Below, piece by piece: positions 44,757 to 53,573 of a stretch of 64,000 bases of DNA (position 1 is its first letter; each line of letters starts with the position of its first letter). The DNA comes from Aliivibrio fischeri (GTDB lineage Bacteria > Pseudomonadota > Gammaproteobacteria > Enterobacterales > Vibrionaceae), in NCBI GenBank assembly GCA_038993745.2, contig CP160629.1:2232001-2296000 (forward strand), written 5' to 3'. Below the pieces are notes generated by a model. The model saw nothing but the letters and a program-made list of their open reading frames with translations. It was not told the origin of the DNA and ran no database searches. A program made the translations under genes and the position numbers.

Positions 44757-46298
44757 CTAAGAAAGAACAGCATAAAGCCAATCAGGTATAACAATACAAG
44801 CAGCAATCGTCACACTAGCAAACACCAACAAACCGTAGTGACTTACGGTTGGCTTAGCGAACAAATCTTTTTGCTTATCTATAAATTCATTTTGCTGTTG
44901 TGTCACCTCTCCCCAAAAGCAACTCACAACAACACCTAAAACTAAAAAAGCAACCGTACCAATCAAAGCAAACCACGGCCAAGCAATACCACTATATTTA
45001 GCAATAAACACCACAACTACGCTACCAATACTACCTACTATCACTCCTTTTTCATTTGCTTTTTTGAAGAATAAACCAAGAAGGAATGACCCTAGACGAA
45101 TACCAACAAAAATGGAGGTTAGACTAGCAATGGTTTTAAGTACCGACTCATTAGATACTGCAAGCAAGGCAGGAACAACAACCGAAGCCGCGGCAACAAG
45201 ACTCATCTTTCTTGCCACTGATTCATAATGTGCATCAGAAGCAGATTTGCGGAAAAAGCGTTTATAGAAATCGAATGTCGCAACGGTTGCCATTGAATTG
45301 TAGGTTGAATCCAATGTAGACATTGCTGCCGCCGATAACGCAGAGATCACCAATCCAACAATTATTGGATTAGTGTGGTTAAACACGAAATCGAGAATAA
45401 CTTCATTACTGTTTTCAAAACTATGATCTTGATAAAAGATGCTTAATAACACCCCCATTACAGCAAAAAACAGATAGATAAAGAATGCACCATAACCGCA
45501 AAGCAGCATGGATTTTTGAGCGGTTTTAACGTTTTTAGTCGCTAATGTTCTTTGGATAATCAGTTGGTTAGTACCGTATACACTCAAGTGCAAGAAGCTT
45601 ACCGCTACCACCCCCGCCCATAATGTAGTGTCTACGCCCAAATCAAAGTCGAGATCGATAATATTTAAATGCTCTGGAGACAACACCTCTCCAGCATCAA
45701 TCTTTATCAGCAATAAACAAAAGATCGCAATGCTACCGATAATTAGCACTGCCGACTGCAGCATATCTGTCCATATAACCGTTGAGATACCGCCGGCATA
45801 AGTATACAGAGCGGTAAATAGAGTGATGTAGATAATTGCCTCTGAAATACCAATAGGTAACACTTGTACCAAAATCAATGCCACCGCATACAAAATTACC
45901 CCCGCAGAAATACACTGCACAACAATGAATACGATAGAGTTGATCGTGCGAGCAACAACGCCAAAACGGAACTCTAGATATTCATAAATTGAGGTTAAGC
46001 CAAGTTTGTAAAAAACTGGAACAAAGAAAACCACAGCGAAGAAGATCACTATCGGATAGTTTAAATGAACGCTCATCGCTTCCATGCCAGAGCTATAAAC
46101 CCAGCCAGGCATACCCACGAACGTCATAGCACTAATATAAGTTGCTAGGATCGACACACCTGCCGTAAACCAGCCAAATTGTTTTCCACCTGTTGAAAAA
46201 TCGCCACTAGCGCTATAGCGATTATTAACTAAGTAACTGATAAATATGGTAGCTAGCACATAAAGAGCAATAACAACAAAGCTTGAGTACGTAACCAT
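44757..46298 (-). CDS. Sodium:solute symporter (SSS family)
   Basis: 513-aa integral membrane protein with about 13 hydrophobic segments. SSS-family features include FSTGGKQFGWFTAGVSILATYISAMTFVGMPGWVY near the N-terminus, LTSIYEYLEFRFG, and SALSAAAMSTLDSTYNSMATV (sodium-site region) near residue 320. The substrate cannot be told from sequence; relatives carry sugars, sialic acid or carboxylates. It is divergent from the MFS gene across a 337-nt region with a CRP-like site, so the two transporters may serve one pathway. Confidence 0.88.
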   Translation of the reverse strand: MVTYSSFVVIALYVLATIFISYLVNNRYSASGDFSTGGKQFGWFTAGVSILATYISAMTFVGMPGWVYSSGMEAMSVHLNYPIVIFFAVVFFVPVFYKLGLTSIYEYLEFRFGVVARTINSIVFIVVQCISAGVILYAVALILVQVLPIGISEAIIYITLFTALYTYAGGISTVIWTDMLQSAVLIIGSIAIFCLLLIKIDAGEVLSPEHLNIIDLDFDLGVDTTLWAGVVAVSFLHLSVYGTNQLIIQRTLATKNVKTAQKSMLLCGYGAFFIYLFFAVMGVLLSIFYQDHSFENSNEVILDFVFNHTNPIIVGLVISALSAAAMSTLDSTYNSMATVATFDFYKRFFRKSASDAHYESVARKMSLVAAASVVVPALLAVSNESVLKTIASLTSIFVGIRLGSFLLGLFFKKANEKGVIVGSIGSVVVVFIAKYSGIAWPWFALIGTVAFLVLGVVVSCFWGEVTQQQNEFIDKQKDLFAKPTVSHYGLLVFASVTIAACIVIPDWLYAVLS

Positions 46299-46635
46299 TT
46301 TTAGATTCCGTTTATTATATTATGCACTGCTAATATTACTCAAGATTGGATATTTTCCTTTAAAAACTCCCTGCAAGTGTGAGTATTGTCACTAAGATAA
46401 ATAAATAACGTTAAAAATAGTTGTATAAATGTAAATCACGCACCAATGAGATCAAGATCACCAAAAATAACCAAATGGGTACGCATTCATTTTAAATTCG
46501 ACATTGATCACGGATCTTTTAACCAAAAAAACTCTATTATCTTTCGAGATATAAAGGTGGCGTGCTAACTAATAATAAGTACTACACTGCAATAAAAACC
46601 AAACATATTTCATATAAAACAAAGGCTTATTATTC
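46299..46635. promoter_or_regulatory. Divergent regulatory region of the symporter and MFS genes
   Basis: Contains a CRP-like site TGTGA-GTATTG-TCACT (46378-46393), nine of ten core bases matching, and a palindrome AATGGGT-ACGCATT (46474-46487, one mismatch pair) suitable for a dimeric repressor. Catabolite control plus a specific repressor fits a catabolic locus. No gene is seen in the interval. Confidence 0.55.
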
Positions 46636-47931
46636 ATGAATACAAAAAAACACATGAGTGAGGTTCCTGTAGTTCAAAGGGTAGCTGCTTACCTTGCAAT
46701 TTTAGTAGGCTACTTTTTTTATTGTTACAACTTTGTAATTATTGACTACGTACGCCCATACATCATTGAAGCATATGACGGTATTAGCTTAGCGGATACC
46801 GCTCAATTCTATACATGGCAGTCCGTTGGTGCACTTATTGGTGCCCTAAGCTGTGCATGGGTGGCATCAAACTTTGGTAAGAAATCAACTCTTATTGTCA
46901 TCACTGCACTAAACGGCGGCGCAACCATCATCAACATGATGTTTACTGACTACGCAATGTGGGCAGCCATGCGTTTCATCATAGGTATTTCTTTAGGTGG
47001 TTACTTCACGGTAGCAGTAAGTCTAATGATCGGCCTATTCACGCCAACGGTTCGCGGTAAGTTAACAGCATTCGCTTCTTCTATGTTCTCAGTTGCCCTG
47101 ATGGCAATGGGTGCCTACGCAGCGTTTATCTCAAGCATTGATGCTCCTTGGCAGAGCCTAATGTGGGTTGGTGGTATACCTCCTTTAGTAGCTGCTGCAC
47201 TGATGGTCTTTATTCTTCCAAGCGACAAAAAAGTGATCGCTTACGGTGAAGAAGATCAAGCAGAAGCTGAAGCATCAAATGCACCTTCGAAGAAAGGTTC
47301 TTGGGGCGAGATGCTTAGCGCACCATACCGCAAGCTAACCATCACTTGTCTATTACTGGCTGGTCTTAACTTCTATGGCTATCAATTTTTCTCTGGCTTC
47401 GTGACAACATATCTAAAAGAAGTTCGTCAATTTGACGGTGCAACTATCGGTATCATCTTCTCTATCTCGGCATTCGGCTCTCTATTCGGTGCTTGGGTGT
47501 GGGGTGCAATCGCGGATAAATACGGTCGAAAGGTAAACGCATTCGGTTTCATCCTTGCAGGTGTTATGGCTTCAGTATTCTTCGTAGCTCCGAGCGACGT
47601 GATGATCGGCAGCCTTAACATGCTGGCTATCCTAGGTCTTATCTACAACTTCGGCCTATCAGCTTCAGCGGTATGGGGTGGCTACTTCTCAGAACTGTTC
47701 CCAGCTCACCTACGTAGCTTCGGTGCAGCTCTATTCCACGGTGGTCGTATCATCGGTATGTGGGCACCAATGGTGTTGGTATTCATCCAAGAGCACAGCG
47801 ACCTTGCAACAGCAATGTGGGGCTCACCAATCGTATGGATTGTAGCTGGTCTACTGTGGCTATCTCTACCAGAAACATTGAAAGGCGGCATCTTCGACAA
47901 GAGCAAAAAAGCGGAAGCAGCTAAGGCTTAA
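46636..47931 (+). CDS. MFS transporter, organic/aromatic acid:H+ symporter-like
   Basis: 431 aa with 12 predicted membrane segments and a cytoplasmic loop near residue 195-225 (EEDQAEAEASNAPSKKGS). The segment-2/3 loop motif is degenerate (ASNFGKKSTLI), while the second-half motif is canonical (GAIADKYGRKVNAFG). The pattern WGGYFSELFPAHLRSFGAALFHGGRI resembles sialate/aromatic-acid/metabolite:H+ symporters. The C-terminus is basic and alanine-rich (DKSKKAEAAKA). It is followed 127 nt later by the SnoaL-like gene on the same strand. Confidence 0.87.
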   Translation: MNTKKHMSEVPVVQRVAAYLAILVGYFFYCYNFVIIDYVRPYIIEAYDGISLADTAQFYTWQSVGALIGALSCAWVASNFGKKSTLIVITALNGGATIINMMFTDYAMWAAMRFIIGISLGGYFTVAVSLMIGLFTPTVRGKLTAFASSMFSVALMAMGAYAAFISSIDAPWQSLMWVGGIPPLVAAALMVFILPSDKKVIAYGEEDQAEAEASNAPSKKGSWGEMLSAPYRKLTITCLLLAGLNFYGYQFFSGFVTTYLKEVRQFDGATIGIIFSISAFGSLFGAWVWGAIADKYGRKVNAFGFILAGVMASVFFVAPSDVMIGSLNMLAILGLIYNFGLSASAVWGGYFSELFPAHLRSFGAALFHGGRIIGMWAPMVLVFIQEHSDLATAMWGSPIVWIVAGLLWLSLPETLKGGIFDKSKKAEAAKA

Positions 47932-47976
47932 TCCCCTTTCGCTAAAGGTCTTTCAAGACAACGAATAAACACTATT

Positions 47977-48038
47977 CCGGCTGAACAGTCAGCCGGTAAC
48001 AAAATCCAAATCGAGTCCTGTTCCGAATGTTGACTCGA
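47977..48038 (+). other. Two hairpins between the MFS and SnoaL-like genes
   Basis: Perfect 8-bp stem CCGGCTGA/TCAGCCGG with an ACAG loop (47977-47996) and a 7-bp stem TCGAGTC/GACTCGA (48011-48038). Neither has a following T-run, and the second ends about 20 nt before the SnoaL-like start codon. They may tune processing or translation of the downstream gene. Confidence 0.6.
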
Positions 48039-48058
48039 CAACAAAAAGAGAATGAATT

Positions 48059-49075
48059 ATGTCTAAATATCAAGAAGCTAAACGCATTGTTCGCGAATAC
48101 TTTGATGCAATGGAAAACGCAACTCATGAGAACGTTGCTGAAGTACTAAAAGCACACACTTCTGAAGATTACTTGTGGCGCGGTGTTTACCCATTCCGTG
48201 AGCAAGAAGGCGCTCAAGCGGCAGCTGACGTATTCTGGGTTCCAATGATGAAATCAATGACTCGCATGCAGCGTCGTCAAGACATCTTCATCGGCGGTAA
48301 CAACGAAATCAACCCAGATGAAATTTGGGTAATGAGCATGGGTCATTTCATGGGACTATTCGACGCTGAATACCTAGGCATGCGCCCTACAGGAAAAATC
48401 ATGAACGTTCGCTACGCAGAATTTAACTGTGTTGTTGACGGCAAAATCACTAAGACAGGTCTATTCCTAGACCTACTAGGCATGATGGACCAAGCGGATT
48501 GCTACCCACTACCACCGTCAACAGGTAAGCACTTCGTATACCCTGGCCCACGTAACCACGACGGCCTACTGTTTGAAGATGCAGCGCCAGAAGAAGGCGT
48601 TGCTACGCTTGCTCTAGTGAACAAAATGGTTGATGACCTATCTGCACTTAACGACAGTGGCGCTATGGGTTGCCCACCTGAAGTGCTAGAGAAAAGCTGG
48701 TCTAAAGATATGATCTGGTACGGTCCTTGTGGTATCGGTGCATCTTACACCATTCCTCGTTACCAGAAGCAACACCAACTTCCTTTCCGTAATAACCTAA
48801 AAGACAAGAAGTTTAATGGTCACGTTTGTCGTTTCGCTGAAGGCAACTTCTCTTGCTTCTTCGGTTGGCCAAACCTGTCAAATACGCCAACAGGTGGCTT
48901 CCTTGGTATGACTGGTGGCGAAGTTCGTGCAGACATGCAAGTGGTTGATGTTTACTACCGTGACGGCGACAAACTATCTGAGAACTGGGTACTAATCGAC
49001 CTTCCTTTCTGGCTAAAACAACAAGGCTTAGACGTATTTGAACGTACTTCTACCATCATGAACCCAACCCTGTAG
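48059..49075 (+). CDS. Tandem SnoaL-like (NTF2-fold) protein of unknown activity
   Basis: 338-aa cytoplasmic protein built from two related NTF2-like halves. Half 1 (about 5-150) holds TSEDYLWRGVYPFREQEGAQ and MGLFDAEYLGMRPTGKIMNVRYAEFN; half 2 (about 185-330) holds WSKDMIWYGPCGIGASYTIPRYQ and NLSNTPTGGFLGMTGGEVRADMQ. SnoaL-like folds include cyclases, isomerases and dehydratases that use an acid/base pair in the cone. The W-R/Y-G-x-x-P/G motif occurs in both halves. It is co-oriented with an MFS transporter and followed by a LacI regulator. Codon use is highly biased toward favoured codons. The substrate is unknown. Confidence 0.75.
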   Translation: MSKYQEAKRIVREYFDAMENATHENVAEVLKAHTSEDYLWRGVYPFREQEGAQAAADVFWVPMMKSMTRMQRRQDIFIGGNNEINPDEIWVMSMGHFMGLFDAEYLGMRPTGKIMNVRYAEFNCVVDGKITKTGLFLDLLGMMDQADCYPLPPSTGKHFVYPGPRNHDGLLFEDAAPEEGVATLALVNKMVDDLSALNDSGAMGCPPEVLEKSWSKDMIWYGPCGIGASYTIPRYQKQHQLPFRNNLKDKKFNGHVCRFAEGNFSCFFGWPNLSNTPTGGFLGMTGGEVRADMQVVDVYYRDGDKLSENWVLIDLPFWLKQQGLDVFERTSTIMNPTL

Positions 49076-49118
49076 AACAAATTATTTAAACCGAAAAATA
49101 AAAACAAACGGTAGTATT

Positions 49119-49181
49119 CAAAGTAAGACCTTACTTTGGGGCTATGACTTGCTAGGAGGATCTTTTCTTCTCCTAGCAAGT
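49119..49181 (+). other. Two 3' hairpins after the SnoaL-like gene
   Basis: CAAAGTAA/TTACTTTG (49119-49138) and a perfect 12-bp stem ACTTGCTAGGAG/CTCCTAGCAAGT with an 11-nt loop (49147-49181). There is no T-run after either, so they look more like exonuclease barriers than intrinsic terminators. Confidence 0.6.
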
Positions 49182-49285
49182 ACATCTACCAATAATTAAC
49201 TGTTCAATAAATAGTATTTATATCCTTAATTTTCATAACATTCTAAGCATTGCTTTATTGAATACCTACCCATTCATGATATCCT

Positions 49286-49298
49286 GTAAACAGTTTAC
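49286..49298. promoter_or_regulatory. Candidate autoregulatory operator GTAAAC-A-GTTTAC before the LacI-type gene
   Basis: Perfect 6-bp arms around one central base, 20 nt upstream of the start codon. This is the size and position of a LacI-family operator that would repress its own gene. Confidence 0.45.
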
Positions 49299-49318
49299 TT
49301 GGCTAAAAAGCATGCTCT

Positions 49319-50332
49319 ATGAATTCACCAAAACAAACAGTAACTTCAAAAGATGTCGCTAAATTAGCTGGCGTTTCTCAATCTACCGTTTCTCGTGTAT
49401 TTATCCCGGGTAGTTCTGTATCTGAAAAAACTAAACAGAAGGTATTTGAAGCCGCAAAAGCATTAAACTATCGTCCTAACGCATTTGCAAGAAGCCTTAC
49501 GACTAATGAATCTAAGTTGATTGGTTTAGTTTTCCCTGATGCTGACTACCCAATTCATATGAAAACCCTTCAACTCATTTCTACTGAGTTACAAAAGCAA
49601 GGATATTCAGCAGTACTTATTCCTTGGCAAATAGACGATAACGATAACCATTCTATTCCTAACATCTTCCAATATCGTGTTGATGGTGTCATTGCTGCAT
49701 CTGCTACATTTAACAAATCTCTTTATGAAGAATGTGAAGAATTCAATATCCCAATAGTTCAATATGCACGTGTAGTTAAAGATACTAAGAGTAGTCATGT
49801 GGTTAGCGATAATTACGCAGCAGGCCAACTCGCAGCTCAACACTTTTATCATGTAGGAACGAAATCAGTTGTTTACTTAACGGGCAACGTGCCTACTTAC
49901 ACCAACGGTGAACGCGAAGCAGGTTTTTGCTCAGAATTCGAAGAGCTGACCGGCAAACAAGCTCGTGTTATTGAAGCTGATTATGATTATCTTGATTCAC
50001 TTGACACTATTCGAGCTCTCTTTTTAGAATCGACACAACCTCAAGCGATTTTCTGTGCGACAGATAATTTAGCTATGGCTGTAATGGATATTGCACGCTT
50101 AGAATTCAATCTTCGAATTCCAGAAGATCTTCAAGTTATTGGTTTTGATGATATTCCACAAGCCCAATGGTTAAACTACCAGCTCACGACTTTCAAGCAA
50201 GATTTCAAACGACTTGCTCGTGAATCAGTAAAAATTGTGGTTAATCAGATTCAAGAGCGAAATACCAGCTTAGTTAAGTTAATGATCCCCGTTCAATTTA
50301 TAGAGCGTAACACGACACAAAAGATTAAGTAG
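49319..50332 (+). CDS. LacI-family transcriptional regulator
   Basis: 337 aa. The N-terminal HTH is textbook (VTSKDVAKLAGVSQSTVSRVF, residues 8-28) with hinge NYRPNAFARSLTTNES, and the rest is a periplasmic-binding-protein-like sensor domain (LIGLVFPDADYP, VDGVIAASATF, QAIFCATDNLAMAVMDIARLEF, QVIGFDDIPQAQWLNYQLTTFKQD). Sugar-binding residues cannot be assigned. It lies after the SnoaL-like gene and is the probable specific regulator of the transporter locus. Confidence 0.92.
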   Translation: MNSPKQTVTSKDVAKLAGVSQSTVSRVFIPGSSVSEKTKQKVFEAAKALNYRPNAFARSLTTNESKLIGLVFPDADYPIHMKTLQLISTELQKQGYSAVLIPWQIDDNDNHSIPNIFQYRVDGVIAASATFNKSLYEECEEFNIPIVQYARVVKDTKSSHVVSDNYAAGQLAAQHFYHVGTKSVVYLTGNVPTYTNGEREAGFCSEFEELTGKQARVIEADYDYLDSLDTIRALFLESTQPQAIFCATDNLAMAVMDIARLEFNLRIPEDLQVIGFDDIPQAQWLNYQLTTFKQDFKRLARESVKIVVNQIQERNTSLVKLMIPVQFIERNTTQKIK

Positions 50333-50570
50333 AAAGATCAATTTAGCCTAAATCTAAAACAATATATTTTTGACAACTAACCATAGCCTATAAAAAACAT
50401 ACGTTAATTAATCATGTACAAATAAGTAGGCTTGAATCATAAGTAAATATTTATAAGGTTCTTCCTCAACCCTAGCACTTCCCTCACTTTCCATGTAAAA
50501 TCCGGCCTCCTTCATATCTTCAGTGATATGAACTGACTTGAGATCAGAATACTAAAATTGGGAAGCAATC

Positions 50571-51959
50571 ATGTTTAAACCAGAACTACTTTCGCCTGCG
50601 GGCAGCCTTAAAAATATGCGTTATGCGTTTGCCTACGGTGCAGATGCGGTATATGCAGGCCAACCACGTTACAGCCTTCGTGTTCGTAACAACGAATTCA
50701 ACCATGAAAATCTGCAAATCGGTATTAATGAAGCGCACGCATTAGGTAAAAAACTGTATGTGGTATGTAATATTCAGCCGCACAACTCAAAGTTAAAAAC
50801 CTTCATTCGTGACTTAAAACCAGTTGTTGATATGGGCCCAGATGCTCTAATCATGTCAGATCCTGGTTTAATCATGATGGTTCGTGAAGCATTCCCTGAA
50901 ATGCCTATCCACCTTTCAGTACAAGCAAATGCTGTAAACTGGGCTACGGTTAAGTTCTGGGCTACTCAAGGTGTTGAGCGTGTGATCTTATCTCGTGAAT
51001 TGTCACTAGAAGAAATTGAAGAGATCCGTGAACACTGCCCTGATACTGAATTAGAAATTTTCGTACACGGTGCATTATGCATGGCGTACTCAGGTCGTTG
51101 TCTGCTATCTGGCTACATGAACAAGCGTGACCCTAACCAAGGTACATGTACTAATGCATGTCGCTGGGAATACAAAACAGAAGCAGCAAAAGAAGACGAA
51201 AATGGTCAAATCGTTGAAGCTAATCCAACTGGTGTTGAGATCCAAGACGTTGAAGTTCAAAACGAACGTCCAGACAACACTCTAGGCTTAGGTAAACCAA
51301 CAGACGAGGTAGTTCTTCTTTCTGAATCTCACCGTCCTGAAGAGAAAATGGCTGCATTTGAAGATGAGCATGGTACTTACATCATGAACTCTAAAGATCT
51401 TCGTGCAATCCAACACGTTGAGCGTCTAACTAAAATGGGTGTTCACTCTCTTAAAATTGAAGGTCGTACTAAGTCTTTCTACTACTGTGCTCGTACAGCT
51501 CAAGTTTACCGTAAAGCGATTGATGATGCCGTTGCAGGTAAACCATTTGATGAAAGCCTAATGGGTACGCTAGAAAGCCTAGCTCACCGTGGCTACACAG
51601 AAGGTTTCCTACGTCGTCACACACACGATGCATACCAAAACTACGATTACGGTTACTCTATCTCTGATTCTCAACAATTCGTTGGTGAATTCACAGGTAA
51701 ACGTCGCGGTGATTTAGCTGAAGTTGATGTTAAGAATAAATTCCTACTAGGTGACTCTGTTGAGATCATGACACCACAAGGTAACCTAACACTGACTCTA
51801 GATGTAATGGAAAACCGTAAGAGTGAAGCGGTTGAAGAAGCAAAAGGCAATGGCCACTTTGTTTTCATTCCAGTACCTGCAAATGTGGATCTAGAATACG
51901 GTCTTCTAATGCGTAACTTACATACGGGTGAAGATACTCGTAACCCACACGGCAAGTAA
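50571..51959 (+). CDS. trhP: Peptidase U32-family tRNA hydroxylation protein TrhP (YegQ)
   Basis: 462 aa. Despite the U32 peptidase label, the E. coli homologue YegQ/TrhP makes 5-hydroxyuridine at tRNA position 34, needing prephenate and iron-sulphur assembly. The U32 signature EIFVHGALCMAYSGRCLLSGYM is present with a cysteine cluster (C-x6-C, then CTNACRW and YYCAR) fitting an Fe-S site. The middle carries an acidic insert (EAAKEDENGQIVEANPTG). The end overlaps closely with yfhL, which starts 3 nt after the stop. Confidence 0.9.
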   Translation: MFKPELLSPAGSLKNMRYAFAYGADAVYAGQPRYSLRVRNNEFNHENLQIGINEAHALGKKLYVVCNIQPHNSKLKTFIRDLKPVVDMGPDALIMSDPGLIMMVREAFPEMPIHLSVQANAVNWATVKFWATQGVERVILSRELSLEEIEEIREHCPDTELEIFVHGALCMAYSGRCLLSGYMNKRDPNQGTCTNACRWEYKTEAAKEDENGQIVEANPTGVEIQDVEVQNERPDNTLGLGKPTDEVVLLSESHRPEEKMAAFEDEHGTYIMNSKDLRAIQHVERLTKMGVHSLKIEGRTKSFYYCARTAQVYRKAIDDAVAGKPFDESLMGTLESLAHRGYTEGFLRRHTHDAYQNYDYGYSISDSQQFVGEFTGKRRGDLAEVDVKNKFLLGDSVEIMTPQGNLTLTLDVMENRKSEAVEEAKGNGHFVFIPVPANVDLEYGLLMRNLHTGEDTRNPHGK

Positions 51960-51962
51960 GTA

Positions 51963-52217
51963 ATGGCGTTATTGATCAATAAAAAATGCATTAACTGCGA
52001 TATGTGTGAACCTGAATGTCCAAACGAGGCAATCAGTATGGGTGATGAGATTTACGAAATTAATCCAGACCTTTGTACTGAATGCAAAGGCCACTACGAT
52101 GCGCCAACGTGTCAGTCAGTTTGCCCTATCAGTAACTGCGTTATTTCAGATCCAGATAATGTAGAAACAGATGAAGAGTTATTAGAAAAATTCGTTAAGA
52201 TCCAAGGTCTAGCGTAA
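51963..52217 (+). CDS. yfhL: YfhL-type 4Fe-4S dicluster ferredoxin
   Basis: 84 aa with two cluster motifs: CINCDMCEPECPNEA and CTECKGHYDAPTCQSVCPISNC, the second with the long insert typical of YfhL/Alvin ferredoxins, and a short acidic helix at the end. It starts 3 nt after trhP, so the pair is translated together. I infer it passes electrons to TrhP or to its cluster; in E. coli the two genes are apart. Confidence 0.93.
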   Translation: MALLINKKCINCDMCEPECPNEAISMGDEIYEINPDLCTECKGHYDAPTCQSVCPISNCVISDPDNVETDEELLEKFVKIQGLA

Positions 52218-52244
52218 ATCAAATAATCTAATTTGTTCCCAATA

Positions 52245-52282
52245 AAAAATACCCAAAGATATCGCTATCTTTGGGTATTTTT
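52245..52282. terminator. Bidirectional terminator between yfhL and the DUF3541-like gene
   Basis: Perfect 16-bp stem AAAAATACCCAAAGAT/ATCTTTGGGTATTTTT with a 6-nt loop between converging genes. Confidence 0.92.
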
Positions 52283-52300
52283 GTATCAGGCTTACAGAAC

Positions 52301-53395
52301 TTACTTTTTCACAAGACCGTATGGTTTATTAATGAATATTTTGGGTTGATTTTGAATCGTTGGTGCAGCATTAGGTGTCTGCCAATCCAGTAACATGATC
52401 GCTAATACGTTCCTATGCTCACCCTCTTTAAGATTAGTGCTGTTCGACGTTGATGGCACCATGTTCTTTTCACGATTAATCGCATTTTGAATGTGCTTTT
52501 GTGTTTTATAGACCACAGGATCATCTTCTAACCCTGCAAGTAAAAAAGTAATACCAACTTCAGCAATAATATCTTCTTTCGCTCTTTTTAAAATCGTATC
52601 GGCATTTTTACGCAGATAATCGTATATCCATTGATGATCGGACTCTTTAATTGAATGCTGATAATACTGAGAATCAGCTAATAAGATATGAGTTAATCCA
52701 TAAATCTTATTGCCAAATTGCTGAGCAGATAGTTGCTCATCTTGAGCATCAGGATAAGTTAATCGAAACGCATCAACAAAGTCATTCACCACATCCTGCT
52801 CACCCAATTGGCGTAGCCAGTATACTTGATTAGCTAACTGAGCCGCCCACGCTTTAATCATCGCAGGATCCGTTGCATATTTTTTAAAATCGTAACGACG
52901 AATGATATCTCTTAGCTGTTTATCATTCTTATGCTTCAACCCATACTCATCTGCTCTAGCCATAGAACCCAGTAAATCGACACCTAAGTATAAATATTCC
53001 GGCATCACTTTAGTTGCGTTATAACGCAAAACACTTCGCTCATCCGTATCATCAATATACGTATTTAAACGTTTTTGAGCATAAACTTGGATTTGCTCTG
53101 GTGTATGAACTTCTGAAGAAAATAGATTCAAACGACTTGCGACACGAGCCATATCTGACCAAATTGCAGCAGTATATTTTGGATCCATGCTTTGACGGTA
53201 CATACGCAACCCATAATGACCCGATTTAAAAGCGGGTAATGTATAGAGTTGAGTCTCATAGGTATAGCGGATTGAAGCAGCATCTTGAGCAAAACTAGGG
53301 ACGGTTTTACCACCTTCCATGATTTCAGCATTTACAAATGTTGAGCTCAACAGCACCAACATACATAAATAAATCGTTCTTTTGAATAACGTCAT
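52301..53395 (-). CDS. Secreted DUF3541-like protein of unknown function
   Basis: 364 aa from the ATG at 53395, which has AGAGG directly upstream. A signal peptide ends TFVNA. The mature part is helical and charged, with YTYETQLYTLPAFKSGHYGLRMYRQ, a segment YNATKVMPEYLYLGVDLLGSMARADEYGLKH and GLTHILLADSQYYQ. Helix pairs suggest an alpha/alpha repeat or toroid fold like some lyases and glycosidases, but I see no catalytic motif. I associate this type with the Vibrio DUF3541 family; that name is from memory. It is flanked by two terminators and so is monocistronic. Confidence 0.6.
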   Translation of the reverse strand: MTLFKRTIYLCMLVLLSSTFVNAEIMEGGKTVPSFAQDAASIRYTYETQLYTLPAFKSGHYGLRMYRQSMDPKYTAAIWSDMARVASRLNLFSSEVHTPEQIQVYAQKRLNTYIDDTDERSVLRYNATKVMPEYLYLGVDLLGSMARADEYGLKHKNDKQLRDIIRRYDFKKYATDPAMIKAWAAQLANQVYWLRQLGEQDVVNDFVDAFRLTYPDAQDEQLSAQQFGNKIYGLTHILLADSQYYQHSIKESDHQWIYDYLRKNADTILKRAKEDIIAEVGITFLLAGLEDDPVVYKTQKHIQNAINREKNMVPSTSNSTNLKEGEHRNVLAIMLLDWQTPNAAPTIQNQPKIFINKPYGLVKK

Positions 53396-53510
53396 ATATC
53401 CCTCTTTATTCAATTCCACCATAACTTACTGGTTAGATATTAAGCTAAAGAGAACAAAAATAGTCAATTTGGTGTCAAAGAATTGAGACGTTAATTAATA
53501 GTAGGCATAA

Positions 53511-53551
53511 AAAAAGAGCAATGATACTGACTAGCATCATTGCTCTTTTTT
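53511..53551. terminator. Terminator after dnaJ
   Basis: 15-bp stem AAAAAGAGCAATGAT/ATCATTGCTCTTTTT with a 10-nt loop. On the minus strand it ends in T-runs 23 nt after the dnaJ stop; it also works in the plus direction. Confidence 0.9.
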
Positions 53552-53573
53552 AGTATTTAACTAATAAACTGAA

